Shown in pieces: positions 17,041-25,798 of a DNA stretch of 64,000 nucleotides. This DNA is from CAVXEH01 sp963805305. Lineage in GTDB: Bacteria; Chloroflexota; Limnocylindria; QHBO01. Where the stretch lies: assembly GCA_963805305.1 (NCBI GenBank), contig CAWDTM010000002.1, positions 124,001-188,000 on the forward strand, read 5' to 3'. Under the pieces are notes generated by a model. The model worked only from the letters and a program-made list of their open reading frames with translations, searched no databases and had not been told where the DNA came from. The first letter of the stretch is position 1. Each line of letters opens with the position of its first letter. Made by a program: the position numbers and the translations under genes.

Positions 17041-17162
17041 GGCGGCTCGTCCGCGAGCCTGTAACGAACCACGTGCCGCGGTGTTGGATACCATGGCGGC
17101 GGGCGGGCGCGATGCGCTGCGCCCGATTCAACCCGATCCCCCTGCTGCATCGAGGAGGCACC

Positions 17163-17516
17163 GTGATCGAACGCACCCCGGCAGAGCGTCTCGACCGTGC
17201 GCTCGATGCCCTCCTGGCCGCGACGCCGGCGTCGCCGCCGGTCGATCCGCAGCTCCGTTCCCTGCTCGGCACGGCGGATCGCGTCAGGACGGCCCTGGCA
17301 CCCATTCCCGTTGGCCCGCGGTTCGAGACGCGACTGGGCCACAAGCTCGCGCCGGCGCCGCATGGGTGGCGTCCCGCGCGGGACCGGCTGCATCTGCCCG
17401 GCTGGCTGCTCGTGACGGGGGCGGTCTCCTCGGCAGCCGTCGGCGTCGGCGTCACGGCCTACGCCGTCTGGCGCGGCAGCCGGCGGGGAACGCTTCCCGG
17501 CATGGGAGGGCGCTAG
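17163..17516 (+). CDS. Hypothetical single-pass membrane protein heading the acc-fab operon
   Basis: 117 residues from GTG 17163, which has GAGGAGG at 17152-17158. The N-terminal 80 residues are soluble and Arg/Pro-rich; one membrane helix follows (WLLVTGAVSSAAVGVGVTAY), then a short basic tail. No HxxxCxxC zinc motif. It follows an ECF sigma gene by 122 bp and precedes accD by 3 bp, so it could be a divergent anti-sigma factor or a membrane-lipid regulator. Unknown. Confidence 0.65.
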   Translation: MIERTPAERLDRALDALLAATPASPPVDPQLRSLLGTADRVRTALAPIPVGPRFETRLGHKLAPAPHGWRPARDRLHLPGWLLVTGAVSSAAVGVGVTAYAVWRGSRRGTLPGMGGR

Positions 17517-17519
17517 CCG

Positions 17520-18539
17520 ATGCCGATCAAGTTCCCGTTCAGCCGACGGCGTTCGGGACCCACCGATGCGTGGACGAAGTGTCCCAGCTGCGACCAGCAG
17601 GTCTTCAACCGGCAGCTCGAGCGCAACCTGCGGGTCTGCCCGACCTGTGGACACCACTTCCGGATGGGCATCGGCGAGCGGATCGACCTGCTCCTCGACG
17701 AGGGGAGCTTCGTCGAGCACGACGCGGGGTTGACCTCGGTCGATCCCCTCCACTTCGTGGACCAGAAGCGCTACAGCGACCGGATCGAGGGTGCCCGGGT
17801 GAAGACCGGGCTCGCCGAGGCGGCGGTGTGGGGGATCGGGGCGGTCGACGGCCAGCGGATTGCCATTGGCCTCTTCGATTTCCGGTTCATGGGCGGCTCG
17901 ATGGGGAGCGTCGTCGGTGAGAAGGTGGCTCGCTGCCTGGAGGCTGCCCTGGTCGAGCGCATCCCTGCGGTGATCGTCGCCGCGTCCGGCGGGGCGCGCA
18001 TGCAGGAGGGCACCCTCTCGTTGATGCAGCTCGCCAAGACGACCGCTCCGCTCGTGCGGCTCGACGAGGCCGGCGTGCCATTCATCAGCATCCTCACCGA
18101 TCCCACCACCGGCGGCGTCCTGGCCAGCTTCGCCTCGCTTGGGGACGCGATCATTGCCGAGCCGCGCGCGCTCATCGGCTTCGCCGGGGCGCGGGTGGCG
18201 AGCGGCACGGTGGGCGAGGAGCTTCCGGAGGGATTCCAGACGGCGGAGTTCCTGCTCGAGCACGGCTTCGTCGACCTGGTCACGCCGAGGTCGGAGCTGC
18301 GAGCGACGTTGACCCGCCTGCTGAGACTCCTGCCGGTCGCGGTCGCCGCCGATGAGACGCCGCCGGGCGTGCGGCCCTGGGGGCCCATCGGCGCCCTCTC
18401 CGGCCTCGCGGAGCGGGTGGGCGGTGCCGTGAGCGAGACGATCGGCATCGACGCCGAGCCCGCGCCGGCGGCGGGAAACGGGCATGGTGCGGCCGAGCGT
18501 GCGAGTACCCGCTCCACGGGGGCAGGGGAGCGCACATGA
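17520..18539 (+). CDS. accD: Acetyl-CoA carboxylase, carboxyltransferase subunit beta
   Basis: 339 residues. The N-terminus holds the four-cysteine zinc ribbon KCPSCDQQ...VCPTCGHHF, followed by the crotonase-type carboxyltransferase core with the SGGARMQEG acyl-CoA loop and GGVLASFASLGD. With AccA it moves CO2 from carboxybiotin to acetyl-CoA. The C-terminal 50 residues are low-complexity. It lies 3 bp after the membrane protein gene and overlaps accA by 4 bp. Confidence 0.95.
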   Translation: MPIKFPFSRRRSGPTDAWTKCPSCDQQVFNRQLERNLRVCPTCGHHFRMGIGERIDLLLDEGSFVEHDAGLTSVDPLHFVDQKRYSDRIEGARVKTGLAEAAVWGIGAVDGQRIAIGLFDFRFMGGSMGSVVGEKVARCLEAALVERIPAVIVAASGGARMQEGTLSLMQLAKTTAPLVRLDEAGVPFISILTDPTTGGVLASFASLGDAIIAEPRALIGFAGARVASGTVGEELPEGFQTAEFLLEHGFVDLVTPRSELRATLTRLLRLLPVAVAADETPPGVRPWGPIGALSGLAERVGGAVSETIGIDAEPAPAAGNGHGAAERASTRSTGAGERT

Positions 18540-19564
18540 CCGAGCAGGTCGTGGGCACCATCACGGCGGAGCCGGCTCCGGTGGCGGGGGCGGTTCCCGA
18601 GCTGGACCCGGTCGCCATCGAGGCTGCCTGGTCCCGGGTGCGCCTGGCCCGTCACGCGCAGAGGCCGCACACCCTCGACCTGGTGTCGCGGATCTTCGAC
18701 GACTTCATGGAGCTGCATGGAGACCGATCGTTCCGGGACGATCCCGCGCTCGTGGGCGGGCCCGCCCTGCTGGGCGGCCGCGGGGTGATGGTGATCGGCC
18801 ACCAGAAGGGAAACGACACCGATTCGAACATCCAGCGCAACTTCGGCTCCGCGCATCCGGAGGGGTTCCGCAAGGCGCAGCGCCTCATGCGCCTCGCCGA
18901 CAAGCTGGGACTGCCGCTGGTCACCTTCCTGGACACCGCCGGTGCATTCCCCGGGCCGGCGGCGGAAGAGCGCGGCCAGGCCGAGGCGATCGCCAGCTCG
19001 ATCAAGCTGATGACCGGGCTGCAGGTACCCATCGTGGTGGTGATCGTCGGCGAGGGAGGGTCCGGGGGGGCGCTGGCCATCGGCGTGGGCGACCGGGTGC
19101 TGGCGCTCGAGAACGCCGTCTACTCGGTGATCTCCCCGGAAGGCTGCGCCGCCATCCTGTGGCGGGCCCCCGAGGCGGCACCCACGGCCGCCGCCGCCAT
19201 GCGGATGACCGCGGCCGACCAGCTCGAGCTCGGCGTGATCGATCGCATCCTCCCCGAGCCATCGGGGGGTGCCCATGCCGACCATGACGCGACCGCGGCG
19301 ACGATCAAGGCCGCCCTGCTCGATGAGCTCGCGACCATCGGGAACCGTCCCACGGAGCAGCTGCTCGCCACGCGCTATGCTCGCCTCCGCCGGCTTGGCG
19401 ACTACAACGAGCTGGGCGAGGCGGCCGCGGAGCACGCGGCGCCTCCGTCGCTTCAGCGGCGCCTGGGGCGGTTGCTGCGGTTGCCCGGGGTGCCGCGACG
19501 GCCGCGCTGGAGCGAGATCTGGCCGTCCGGCGATGCTGGGGGCGATGACGAGGAAGGCGCATGA
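18536..19564 (+). CDS. accA: Acetyl-CoA carboxylase, carboxyltransferase subunit alpha
   Basis: 342 residues. Typical blocks: LARHAQRPHTLDL, FMELHGDRSFRDDPA, GHQKGNDT, MRLADKLGLPLVTFLDTAGAF and EGGSGGALAIG (oxyanion region), then EGCAAILWR. The C-terminus is Arg/Pro-rich and disordered. ATG overlaps the accD stop; its stop overlaps the next gene. Forms the alpha2-beta2 carboxyltransferase with AccD. Confidence 0.95.
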   Translation: MTEQVVGTITAEPAPVAGAVPELDPVAIEAAWSRVRLARHAQRPHTLDLVSRIFDDFMELHGDRSFRDDPALVGGPALLGGRGVMVIGHQKGNDTDSNIQRNFGSAHPEGFRKAQRLMRLADKLGLPLVTFLDTAGAFPGPAAEERGQAEAIASSIKLMTGLQVPIVVVIVGEGGSGGALAIGVGDRVLALENAVYSVISPEGCAAILWRAPEAAPTAAAAMRMTAADQLELGVIDRILPEPSGGAHADHDATAATIKAALLDELATIGNRPTEQLLATRYARLRRLGDYNELGEAAAEHAAPPSLQRRLGRLLRLPGVPRRPRWSEIWPSGDAGGDDEEGA

Positions 19565-20034
19565 CCGACACGAGCGATGAGCTGGCGGGCGTGGAGACCG
19601 CCATCCGTGACCTGGTCCCGGACCTGACGGAGCGTCTCGGCCGCTTCGACCTCGGGGAGATCGAGGTGCGGCGTGGCGACCTGCGCGTCCGCGTTGCCCG
19701 TGGCGCAGCGACCGGCACCGATTCGGTTCCGACGGCCGCAGCCGCCGGAACGGCAGCGATGCATGGTCGCCCGCCCGAACAGGCTCAGGCCGGAGCGCCG
19801 GGCGGGGGACACCCGGTCAGCGCCCCGGCGGTGGGGTATTTCGTGTATGGCGAGGGGCTGGGACCGGGCCTGGCGGTGGAGAAGGGCGATCCGCTGGGCT
19901 ACGTCGAGGTGCTCGGCGTTCGTCACGACGTGCGCGCGCCTCGCTCCGGGGTCGTCCGCAACCTCGTCACGGAGACCGGCGAGGCGGTCGAGTACGGCCA
20001 GGTCCTGATCGAGCTGGAGGCACCCGCTTCGTGA
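19561..20034 (+). CDS. Biotin-carrier-like protein lacking the biotinylation lysine (AccB paralogue)
   Basis: 157 residues, the same length and layout as the true BCCP at 24199: an N-terminal helical/strand region (IRDLVPDLTERLGRFDLGEIEVRRG), an Ala/Gly/Pro linker and a C-terminal biotinyl/lipoyl barrel (about 85-153). Aligned with the true BCCP, the E-A-M-K tetrad is replaced by E116-V-L-G119, so the biotin-accepting lysine is a glycine; the flanking hairpin glycines are kept. It therefore cannot be biotinylated. It overlaps accA and fabD. It might be a structural or regulatory subunit of the carboxylase, analogous to plant BADC proteins; that role is inference. Confidence 0.85.
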   Translation: MTDTSDELAGVETAIRDLVPDLTERLGRFDLGEIEVRRGDLRVRVARGAATGTDSVPTAAAAGTAAMHGRPPEQAQAGAPGGGHPVSAPAVGYFVYGEGLGPGLAVEKGDPLGYVEVLGVRHDVRAPRSGVVRNLVTETGEAVEYGQVLIELEAPAS

Positions 20035-20999
20035 CGCTCGCGCTGCTCTTCTCACCGCAGGGCTCGCAGGGGATCGGCATGGGACGTGACCTTGCCGATC
20101 GGTCGCCGGGCGCCCGTGCCTGCTTCGACGAGGCGGATGCGCTGCTGGACTGGTCCGTCTCCTCGACGAGCTGGGAGGGGCCGGAGGAGCGTCTGAACGA
20201 CACGCGCCAGACACAGCCCTGCCTTTACACCACATCCCTGGCTGCGCTGGCCGCGCTGCGCGAGGCGGCCTCGAGCGCCGGGCTCGACATGACGGTCCTG
20301 CGCGCCGCAGGCCACTCCGTGGGCGAATACGCCGCACTCGTCGCATCCGGGGTCCTGGCCTTCGGGGATGGCCTGCGTCTCGTGGCGCTGCGCGGCCGCC
20401 TCATGGCGGATGCCGGCGTGGCCGGAGGGATGGCCGCGGTGCTGGGCCTCGATCGCGAGCGGATCGCGGCGGTCGTCGCCGAGACGGCCCCGGACGACCT
20501 GGTCGTCGCCAACGACAACGCACCGGGGCAGGTCGTGATCTCCGGCACCCTTGCGGCGATCGCGGCCGCGGAGCCCATCCTCCAGGGGGCCGGCGCACGG
20601 CGGGTTGTCCCGCTCAAGGTGAGCGGTCCGTTCCACTCGCCGCTCATGGCGCCGGTGGGAGCCGCCCTGGCGACCGCCTTCGAGGGGGTGCGCTGGCACG
20701 ATGCCAGCCCGCCGGTGGTCAGCAACGTGACGGCCGAACCGGTGGTGGAGGCGGCGACCATCCGCTCCCTGCTGGCCCGGCAGGTGAGCTCGCCTGTCGA
20801 ATGGGTCGCCAGCGTGCGCCGGATGGTGGCCGATGGCGTCGACACCTTCGTTGAGTGCGGGGCGGGCAATGCGCTGGCCGGCATGGTGCGGCGCATCGCG
20901 CCCGAGGTGCGCACCTTCGCGGTCTCCGACGGCGCCTCCCTGGCCAGCGCGCTCGAGGGCATCGCGCAGCCCCTGGCCGCGACCGAGGCCTCGGCCTGA
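20031..20999 (+). CDS. fabD: Malonyl-CoA:ACP transacylase
   Basis: 322 residues. It transfers malonyl from CoA to acyl carrier protein. The nucleophile is Ser96 in GHSVGEYAAL and the catalytic histidine is His202 in GPFHSPLM. The N-terminal motif reads FSPQGSQ rather than the common FPGQGSQ. GTG start overlaps the previous TGA; its TGA overlaps the accC ATG by one base (TGATG). Confidence 0.95.
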   Translation: MTLALLFSPQGSQGIGMGRDLADRSPGARACFDEADALLDWSVSSTSWEGPEERLNDTRQTQPCLYTTSLAALAALREAASSAGLDMTVLRAAGHSVGEYAALVASGVLAFGDGLRLVALRGRLMADAGVAGGMAAVLGLDRERIAAVVAETAPDDLVVANDNAPGQVVISGTLAAIAAAEPILQGAGARRVVPLKVSGPFHSPLMAPVGAALATAFEGVRWHDASPPVVSNVTAEPVVEAATIRSLLARQVSSPVEWVASVRRMVADGVDTFVECGAGNALAGMVRRIAPEVRTFAVSDGASLASALEGIAQPLAATEASA

Positions 21000-22378
21000 T
21001 GTTCGGCAAGATCCTGATCGCCAACCGCGGCGAGATCGCGGTCCGCATCCTTCGGGCCTGCCGGGACCTGGGCATCCCGGCCGTCATCGCCTACTCGGAA
21101 GCGGACCGTGACACCCTCGCGGTGCAGATGGCCGACGAGGCGATCTGCATCGGTCCGGCCGAGGCGCGGCGCAGCTACCTCAACCAGCCGGCGGTCGTCT
21201 CCGCCGCGCTCGTGTCCGGCTGTGACGCCATCCACCCGGGCTACGGCTTCCTCTCCGAGGACGCGGGGTTCGCCGAGGTCTGCGCGGCGCATGACCTGCA
21301 CTTCATCGGCCCGCGGGCGGAGGTGCTCGAGCGGTTTGCGAGCAAGTACGCGGTGCGCCGCATGCTCGCCGCGACCGGCCTTCCCACCGTCCCCGGATCG
21401 CGGGGCATCGTGACCGACCTCGGCGACGCGCTCGACCAGGGCGAGGAGGCCGGCTATCCGGTGCTCCTCAAGCCCTCCGCCGGCGGCGGCGGCCGGGGGA
21501 TGCGGCTGGTCCGATCTCCACGGGAGATGGAGACATCGCTGCCGCTGGCGCGTTCGGAGGCCCAGGCGGCGTTCGGCGACGACTCGATCTACTTCGAGAA
21601 GTGGATCGAGGAGAGCCGCCACGTCGAGGTCCAGGTCCTCATCGATCAGCATGGCAACGGCGTCCACATCGGCGAGCGCGACTGCAGCGTCCAGCGACGG
21701 CACCAGAAGATCATCGAGGAGGGACCATCCCCGGCCATGACCGATGCCGCGCGCGAGCGGCTTCGCGACCTCGCCATCCGCTCGGTGCTCGCGGCCGGCT
21801 ATGAGAGCGCGGGCACCCTCGAGTTCCTGCTGGACGGGGAGGGCAACTTCTACTTCATCGAGATCAACTGCCGGATCCAGGTCGAGCACCCGGTCACCGA
21901 GGCGATCACCGGCCTCGACCTGATCACCGAGCAGATCCGCCTCGCCGCGGGCGAGCGGCTGGCCTGGCGCCAGGAGGAGATCACCTTCCGGGGTCATGCC
22001 ATCGAGTTCCGTATCAACGCCGAGGATCCGGGCGACAACTTCTCCCCGCAGGCGGGGCCCATCGAGGCGTTGACGCTCCCGGGCGGCCCCGGCGTCCGCG
22101 TGGACACACACCTGTATCCGGGGTACGAGGTCCCGCCCTTCTACGACTCGCTCCTCGCGAAGCTCGTGGTGTGGGGAGAGACACGCACCGAGGCGCTGGC
22201 GCGGGCCCGTCGGGCCCTGGCCGAGTTCCAGATCGAGGGTGTGCGCACGAACATCCCGTTCCATCGGGGGATCGTGAACAACGAGGCTTTCCTCGATGCC
22301 AGAGTCAGCACGAACCTGCTCGACCGCATTGGCCCGGCGCCATTCCTGGCCGGTGCCGAGCGCGGTGCGAGCGCATGA
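20999..22378 (+). CDS. accC: Biotin carboxylase subunit of acetyl-CoA carboxylase
   Basis: 459 residues, an ATP-grasp enzyme that carboxylates biotin on BCCP. N-terminal FGKILIANRGEIAVRILRA and HPGYGFLSED, the glycine-rich ATP lid KPSAGGGGRGMR, the catalytic EINCRIQVEHPVTE segment and FRINAEDP are all present. It stops after the carboxylase domain, so it is not a fused alpha-chain. ATG at 20999 (TGATG coupling with fabD). Confidence 0.96.
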   Translation: MFGKILIANRGEIAVRILRACRDLGIPAVIAYSEADRDTLAVQMADEAICIGPAEARRSYLNQPAVVSAALVSGCDAIHPGYGFLSEDAGFAEVCAAHDLHFIGPRAEVLERFASKYAVRRMLAATGLPTVPGSRGIVTDLGDALDQGEEAGYPVLLKPSAGGGGRGMRLVRSPREMETSLPLARSEAQAAFGDDSIYFEKWIEESRHVEVQVLIDQHGNGVHIGERDCSVQRRHQKIIEEGPSPAMTDAARERLRDLAIRSVLAAGYESAGTLEFLLDGEGNFYFIEINCRIQVEHPVTEAITGLDLITEQIRLAAGERLAWRQEEITFRGHAIEFRINAEDPGDNFSPQAGPIEALTLPGGPGVRVDTHLYPGYEVPPFYDSLLAKLVVWGETRTEALARARRALAEFQIEGVRTNIPFHRGIVNNEAFLDARVSTNLLDRIGPAPFLAGAERGASA

Positions 22379-22911
22379 GTGACGAAAGGGACGTGATGCC
22401 CCAGACGACCCCTGCCGCCGCCGACGTGGCTCACGACGTCGATCCACCCCTCCCCTGGGACGCGGCGGAGATCATGCGCGTGATCCCGCATCGCTACCCG
22501 TTCCTGCTCATCGACCGCGTGCTGGAGCTGGAGCGCGGCAAGCGCGTGGTGGCGATCAAGAACGTCACCGCCAACGAGCCGCAGTTCACCGGCCACTTTC
22601 CGGAGCGACCGATCATGCCCGGCGTCCTGATGGTCGAGGCGATGGCCCAGGCCGGGGCGGTCGCCGTCCTCTCGCTTGACGAGAACCGCGGGAAGCTGGC
22701 CCTCTTCGCCGGGATCGACGAGTGCCGGTTCCGGCGTACGGTGGTGCCCGGCGACACGCTGCGCATCGAGATCACCGTCGACAAGCTGGCACGACTCTTC
22801 GGGCGCGCGCATGCGGTGGCCAGCGTTGGTGGTGAGGTCGCCGTCGAGGCGGTGCTTTCGTTCGTCATCCCTCGCGACCAGTCGATTGCGGGGGGCCGAA
22901 CCGATGGCTGA
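22375..22911 (+). CDS. fabZ: 3-hydroxyacyl-ACP dehydratase
   Basis: 178 residues, hotdog fold. The catalytic residues are His74 in TGHFPERP and Glu88 in VLMVEAMAQ; PHRYPFLLIDRV is the family N-terminal signature. It dehydrates 3-hydroxyacyl-ACP in elongation. The start at 22375 gives an ATGA overlap with accC; an ATG at 22396, preceded by GAAAGGGA, is an equally possible start and would remove seven residues. Confidence 0.95.
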   Translation: MSDERDVMPQTTPAAADVAHDVDPPLPWDAAEIMRVIPHRYPFLLIDRVLELERGKRVVAIKNVTANEPQFTGHFPERPIMPGVLMVEAMAQAGAVAVLSLDENRGKLALFAGIDECRFRRTVVPGDTLRIEITVDKLARLFGRAHAVASVGGEVAVEAVLSFVIPRDQSIAGGRTDG

Positions 22912-24202
22912 GACCCGCGGCGCGCGCAGCTCCACCGAGCGTGGGGAGCGGCGGGTGGTGGTGACCGGGATGGGCGCCATAACCCCGCTCGGCAACGATG
23001 TGGCGAGCACCTGGGACGCCATGAAGGCGGGGCGAAGCGGCATCGGCGGCATCACCCTCTTCAATCCGGTGAACGTCGACGCCAAGATCGGGGGCGAGAT
23101 CCGCGGCTTCGACGCGGAGGCGGTCATGCCCCGCAAGGAGATCCGCCGCAACGATCGGTACGTCCATTACGCCTGGGCGGCAACCCACGAGGCGCTTGCC
23201 GATGCCGGCCTGCCAAACCCCATCGACACCGACGATCTCGCCGAGCGGACCGGCGCGATCATCGGCTCGGGGATCGGCGGGATCAACACCATGATCCGCG
23301 ACATCATCGAGGCCAACGAATACGGGGTGCAGCGCGTGGGGCCGTTCCTGGTGACGGCCATGATCGCGGACATGGCGCCCGGCTACGTCGCCATCTACGC
23401 CAACGCCCGCGGTCCGAACTACACGACGGTGAGCGCCTGCGCGAGCAGCAATCACGCCATCGGCGACGCGCTGAACATCATCCGTCGCGGTGACGCGGAC
23501 GTGATGATCGCCGGCGGCGCCGAGGCCGGCATCGGCGAGATCCCGGTCGCCGCCTTCAGCGCCATGAAGGCGCTGTCGACCCATCGCAACGACGATCCGC
23601 AGAAGGCGTCGCGCCCCTTCGACGCACAGCGCGACGGGTTCGTGATGGGTGACGGCTCGGGCATCGTGGTGCTCGAGGCGCTCGAACATGCGCAGGCCAG
23701 GGGGGCGCGGATCCACGCCGAGCTGGTGGGATACGCGGCAACCGATGACGCGTCGCACATCACCCTTCCCGCCCCCGGCGGGCGTGGCGCGGTGGCCAGC
23801 ATGCGCCTGGCTCTCGTCGATGCCGGCCTGCCGCCCGACGCGGTCGGCTACATCAACGCGCATGGGACGAGCACCCAGGCCAACGACAGCGCCGAGACTG
23901 CGGCCATCAGGACCGTCTTCGGCGAGCGAGCGGGCAGCATTCCCATCTCCTCGACGAAGTCGATGACCGGGCACATGCTGGGCGCGGGCGGCGGCGTCGA
24001 GGCGATCGCCTGCGTGCGAGCCATGCAGGACGGCATCGTGCCGCCCACCATCAACTACGAGTTCCCCGATCCGGCCTGCGACCTCGACTACGTGCCGAAC
24101 CAGGCGCGCGCGGCCGACGTCGCGGTCGCCATCAGCAACTCGTTCGGCTTCGGCGGGCACAACGCGACCATCGTCCTTCGGCGCTGGGAGGCGGCCCGGT
24201 GA
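22904..24202 (+). CDS. fabF: Beta-ketoacyl-ACP synthase II
   Basis: 432 residues, the condensing enzyme for elongation. Active-site Cys179 (VSACASSNHA), His320 (NAHGTSTQAND), Lys352 (SSTKSMTGH) with His357, and the C-terminal NSFGFGGHNA glycine-rich loop. ATG at 22904 overlaps the end of fabZ by 8 bp. Confidence 0.96.
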   Translation: MAETRGARSSTERGERRVVVTGMGAITPLGNDVASTWDAMKAGRSGIGGITLFNPVNVDAKIGGEIRGFDAEAVMPRKEIRRNDRYVHYAWAATHEALADAGLPNPIDTDDLAERTGAIIGSGIGGINTMIRDIIEANEYGVQRVGPFLVTAMIADMAPGYVAIYANARGPNYTTVSACASSNHAIGDALNIIRRGDADVMIAGGAEAGIGEIPVAAFSAMKALSTHRNDDPQKASRPFDAQRDGFVMGDGSGIVVLEALEHAQARGARIHAELVGYAATDDASHITLPAPGGRGAVASMRLALVDAGLPPDAVGYINAHGTSTQANDSAETAAIRTVFGERAGSIPISSTKSMTGHMLGAGGGVEAIACVRAMQDGIVPPTINYEFPDPACDLDYVPNQARAADVAVAISNSFGFGGHNATIVLRRWEAAR

Positions 24203-24672
24203 GCGAGCACGGCACCGATGCGGAGGTCGAGGCGCGGCGAGCCATCCTGGCCGCCGTCGATCGGCTGGCACCGGGGTTCGTTGAGAGCGGCCTCCAGGAG
24301 CTCGAGGTCGAGTCCGGCGAGCTGCTCGTCCGACTGGCGCGCCCGAAGGCGGCCGTGGTTGCGCCCGCTACCGCTCCCGCCCCGGTGCCAGAGACGACGC
24401 CGGCCTCCCCGTACGGCGAGCCCCAGGCGGGACGGCGGTTCGTGACGGTCCCGCTGACCGGCGTCTGGTACGCGGCGCCATCTCCTGGCGCGAGACCCTA
24501 CGTCACCGAGGGAAGCGAGATCGCCGCCGGGCAGGTGATCGGCCTCATCGAGGCCATGAAGCTCTTCAATGAGATCAAGTCCGATGTCGGCGGCATCGTG
24601 ACCCGAACCCTGGTCGAAAGTGGCACGCTGGTGAAGCGTCAGCAGCCGGTTCTCGAGATCGATCCACGATAG
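24199..24672 (+). CDS. accB: Biotin carboxyl carrier protein of acetyl-CoA carboxylase
   Basis: 157 residues. The C-terminal barrel has the biotin motif EAMK with Lys121, followed by LFNEI and the paired strand SGTLVKRQQPVLEI. An Ala/Pro linker (about 51-75) precedes it. This is the biotinylated member of the pair; the gene at 19561 lacks the lysine. GTG overlaps the fabF stop. Substrate of the BirA at 15632. Confidence 0.95.
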   Translation: MSEHGTDAEVEARRAILAAVDRLAPGFVESGLQELEVESGELLVRLARPKAAVVAPATAPAPVPETTPASPYGEPQAGRRFVTVPLTGVWYAAPSPGARPYVTEGSEIAAGQVIGLIEAMKLFNEIKSDVGGIVTRTLVESGTLVKRQQPVLEIDPR

Positions 24673-24715
24673 CCGTAGGGAGCAGCCGGGAACCGGCAGA
24701 GGAGGCAACGAGCAG

Positions 24716-25798
24716 ATGACGAACGCGCTGATCACCGGGTGGGGCATGTACGCGCCCGCGCGCGTCCTGACCAACGCTGACCTGTCGAAGATGGTCGAGA
24801 CGAGCGACGAATGGATCGTGACGCGAACCGGCATCCGCGAGCGCCGCATCGCGGCGGACGACGAGACGACCACGACCTTGTCGGTGCACGCTGCCCGCGA
24901 TGCGCTCGCGGTGGCCGGCCTGGCCCCGGAGGAGCTCGACCTCGTGATCGTCGCGACCTGCTCGCCGGACTATCCGCTTCCCGCCACAGCGGTTCTGGTT
25001 GCCACGGAGCTCGGTGCGCGGCGTGCGGCCGGCTTCGACCTGCAGGCCGCCTGCTCCGGCTTCGTCTACGGGCTGGCCACCGGGACGAGCTTCATCCGCA
25101 GCGGGATGTACCGCAACGTCCTCCTCATCGGCGTGGAGATCCTCAGCCGGTTCGTCGACTGGACCGACCGGGGCACCTGCGTCCTCTTCGGGGACGGCGC
25201 CGGCGCGGTCGTCCTGCAGGCCAGCGAGCAGCCCGGTGGGCTCCTCGGCGCGAACCTGTTCTCAGATGGCACCGGGGCGGAGGGGATCATCGTTCCGGCC
25301 GGTGGGAGCGCCTGCCCCGCGGGACCCGAGAGCGTCGCGGAGCGCAAGCACTTCATCCGGATGCTGGGCAGCGAGGTCTACAAGTACGCCACGCGCCAGC
25401 TCGCCGAGTCGTCGCTCGCCGCGCTGGCGGCGGCAGGTCTCGGCGTGGACGACGTGGACCAGTTCCTGTTCCACCAGGCGAACCTGCGCATCATCAACAG
25501 CGTGGCCACGCACCTGCACATCCCGGCGGACAAGACGTACATCAACATCGAGAAGTACGGGAACACCTCGGCCGCGTCGGTCCCCATGGCCATGGTCGAG
25601 GCGATCGCGGCCGGCCGGATCAAGCCCGGTGACCGGCTCCTGATGGCCGCCTTCGGTGCGGGCTACACCGCCGGCGCGGCCGTCCTCGAGTGGACCGCCG
25701 ACCCGGCCCGGGCGCTCCTTGCCCCGGGCGCCCAGACACGCCTTGGCCGGCCACGGGCGGATGCCGCGAGCTTCAGCGAGCCCGTGGCGGTGCGCTGA
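24716..25798 (+). CDS. fabH: Beta-ketoacyl-ACP synthase III
   Basis: 360 residues. It starts fatty-acid synthesis by condensing acyl-CoA with malonyl-ACP. The catalytic triad is Cys113 (AACSGF), His253 (FHQAN) and Asn283 (YGNTSAAS); DEWIVTRTGIRERR is the N-terminal signature. The C-terminus is about 35 residues longer than usual. ATG at 24716 has a strong AGAGGAGG (24698-24705) 10 nt upstream after the only 40-bp gap in the operon. Confidence 0.96.
   Translation: MTNALITGWGMYAPARVLTNADLSKMVETSDEWIVTRTGIRERRIAADDETTTTLSVHAARDALAVAGLAPEELDLVIVATCSPDYPLPATAVLVATELGARRAAGFDLQAACSGFVYGLATGTSFIRSGMYRNVLLIGVEILSRFVDWTDRGTCVLFGDGAGAVVLQASEQPGGLLGANLFSDGTGAEGIIVPAGGSACPAGPESVAERKHFIRMLGSEVYKYATRQLAESSLAALAAAGLGVDDVDQFLFHQANLRIINSVATHLHIPADKTYINIEKYGNTSAASVPMAMVEAIAAGRIKPGDRLLMAAFGAGYTAGAAVLEWTADPARALLAPGAQTRLGRPRADAASFSEPVAVR

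Noticed and set aside
20225..22447. A 740-codon minus-strand frame opposite fabD and accC
   Set aside because: Shadow of two certain enzymes; no recognisable domain or ribosome-binding site.
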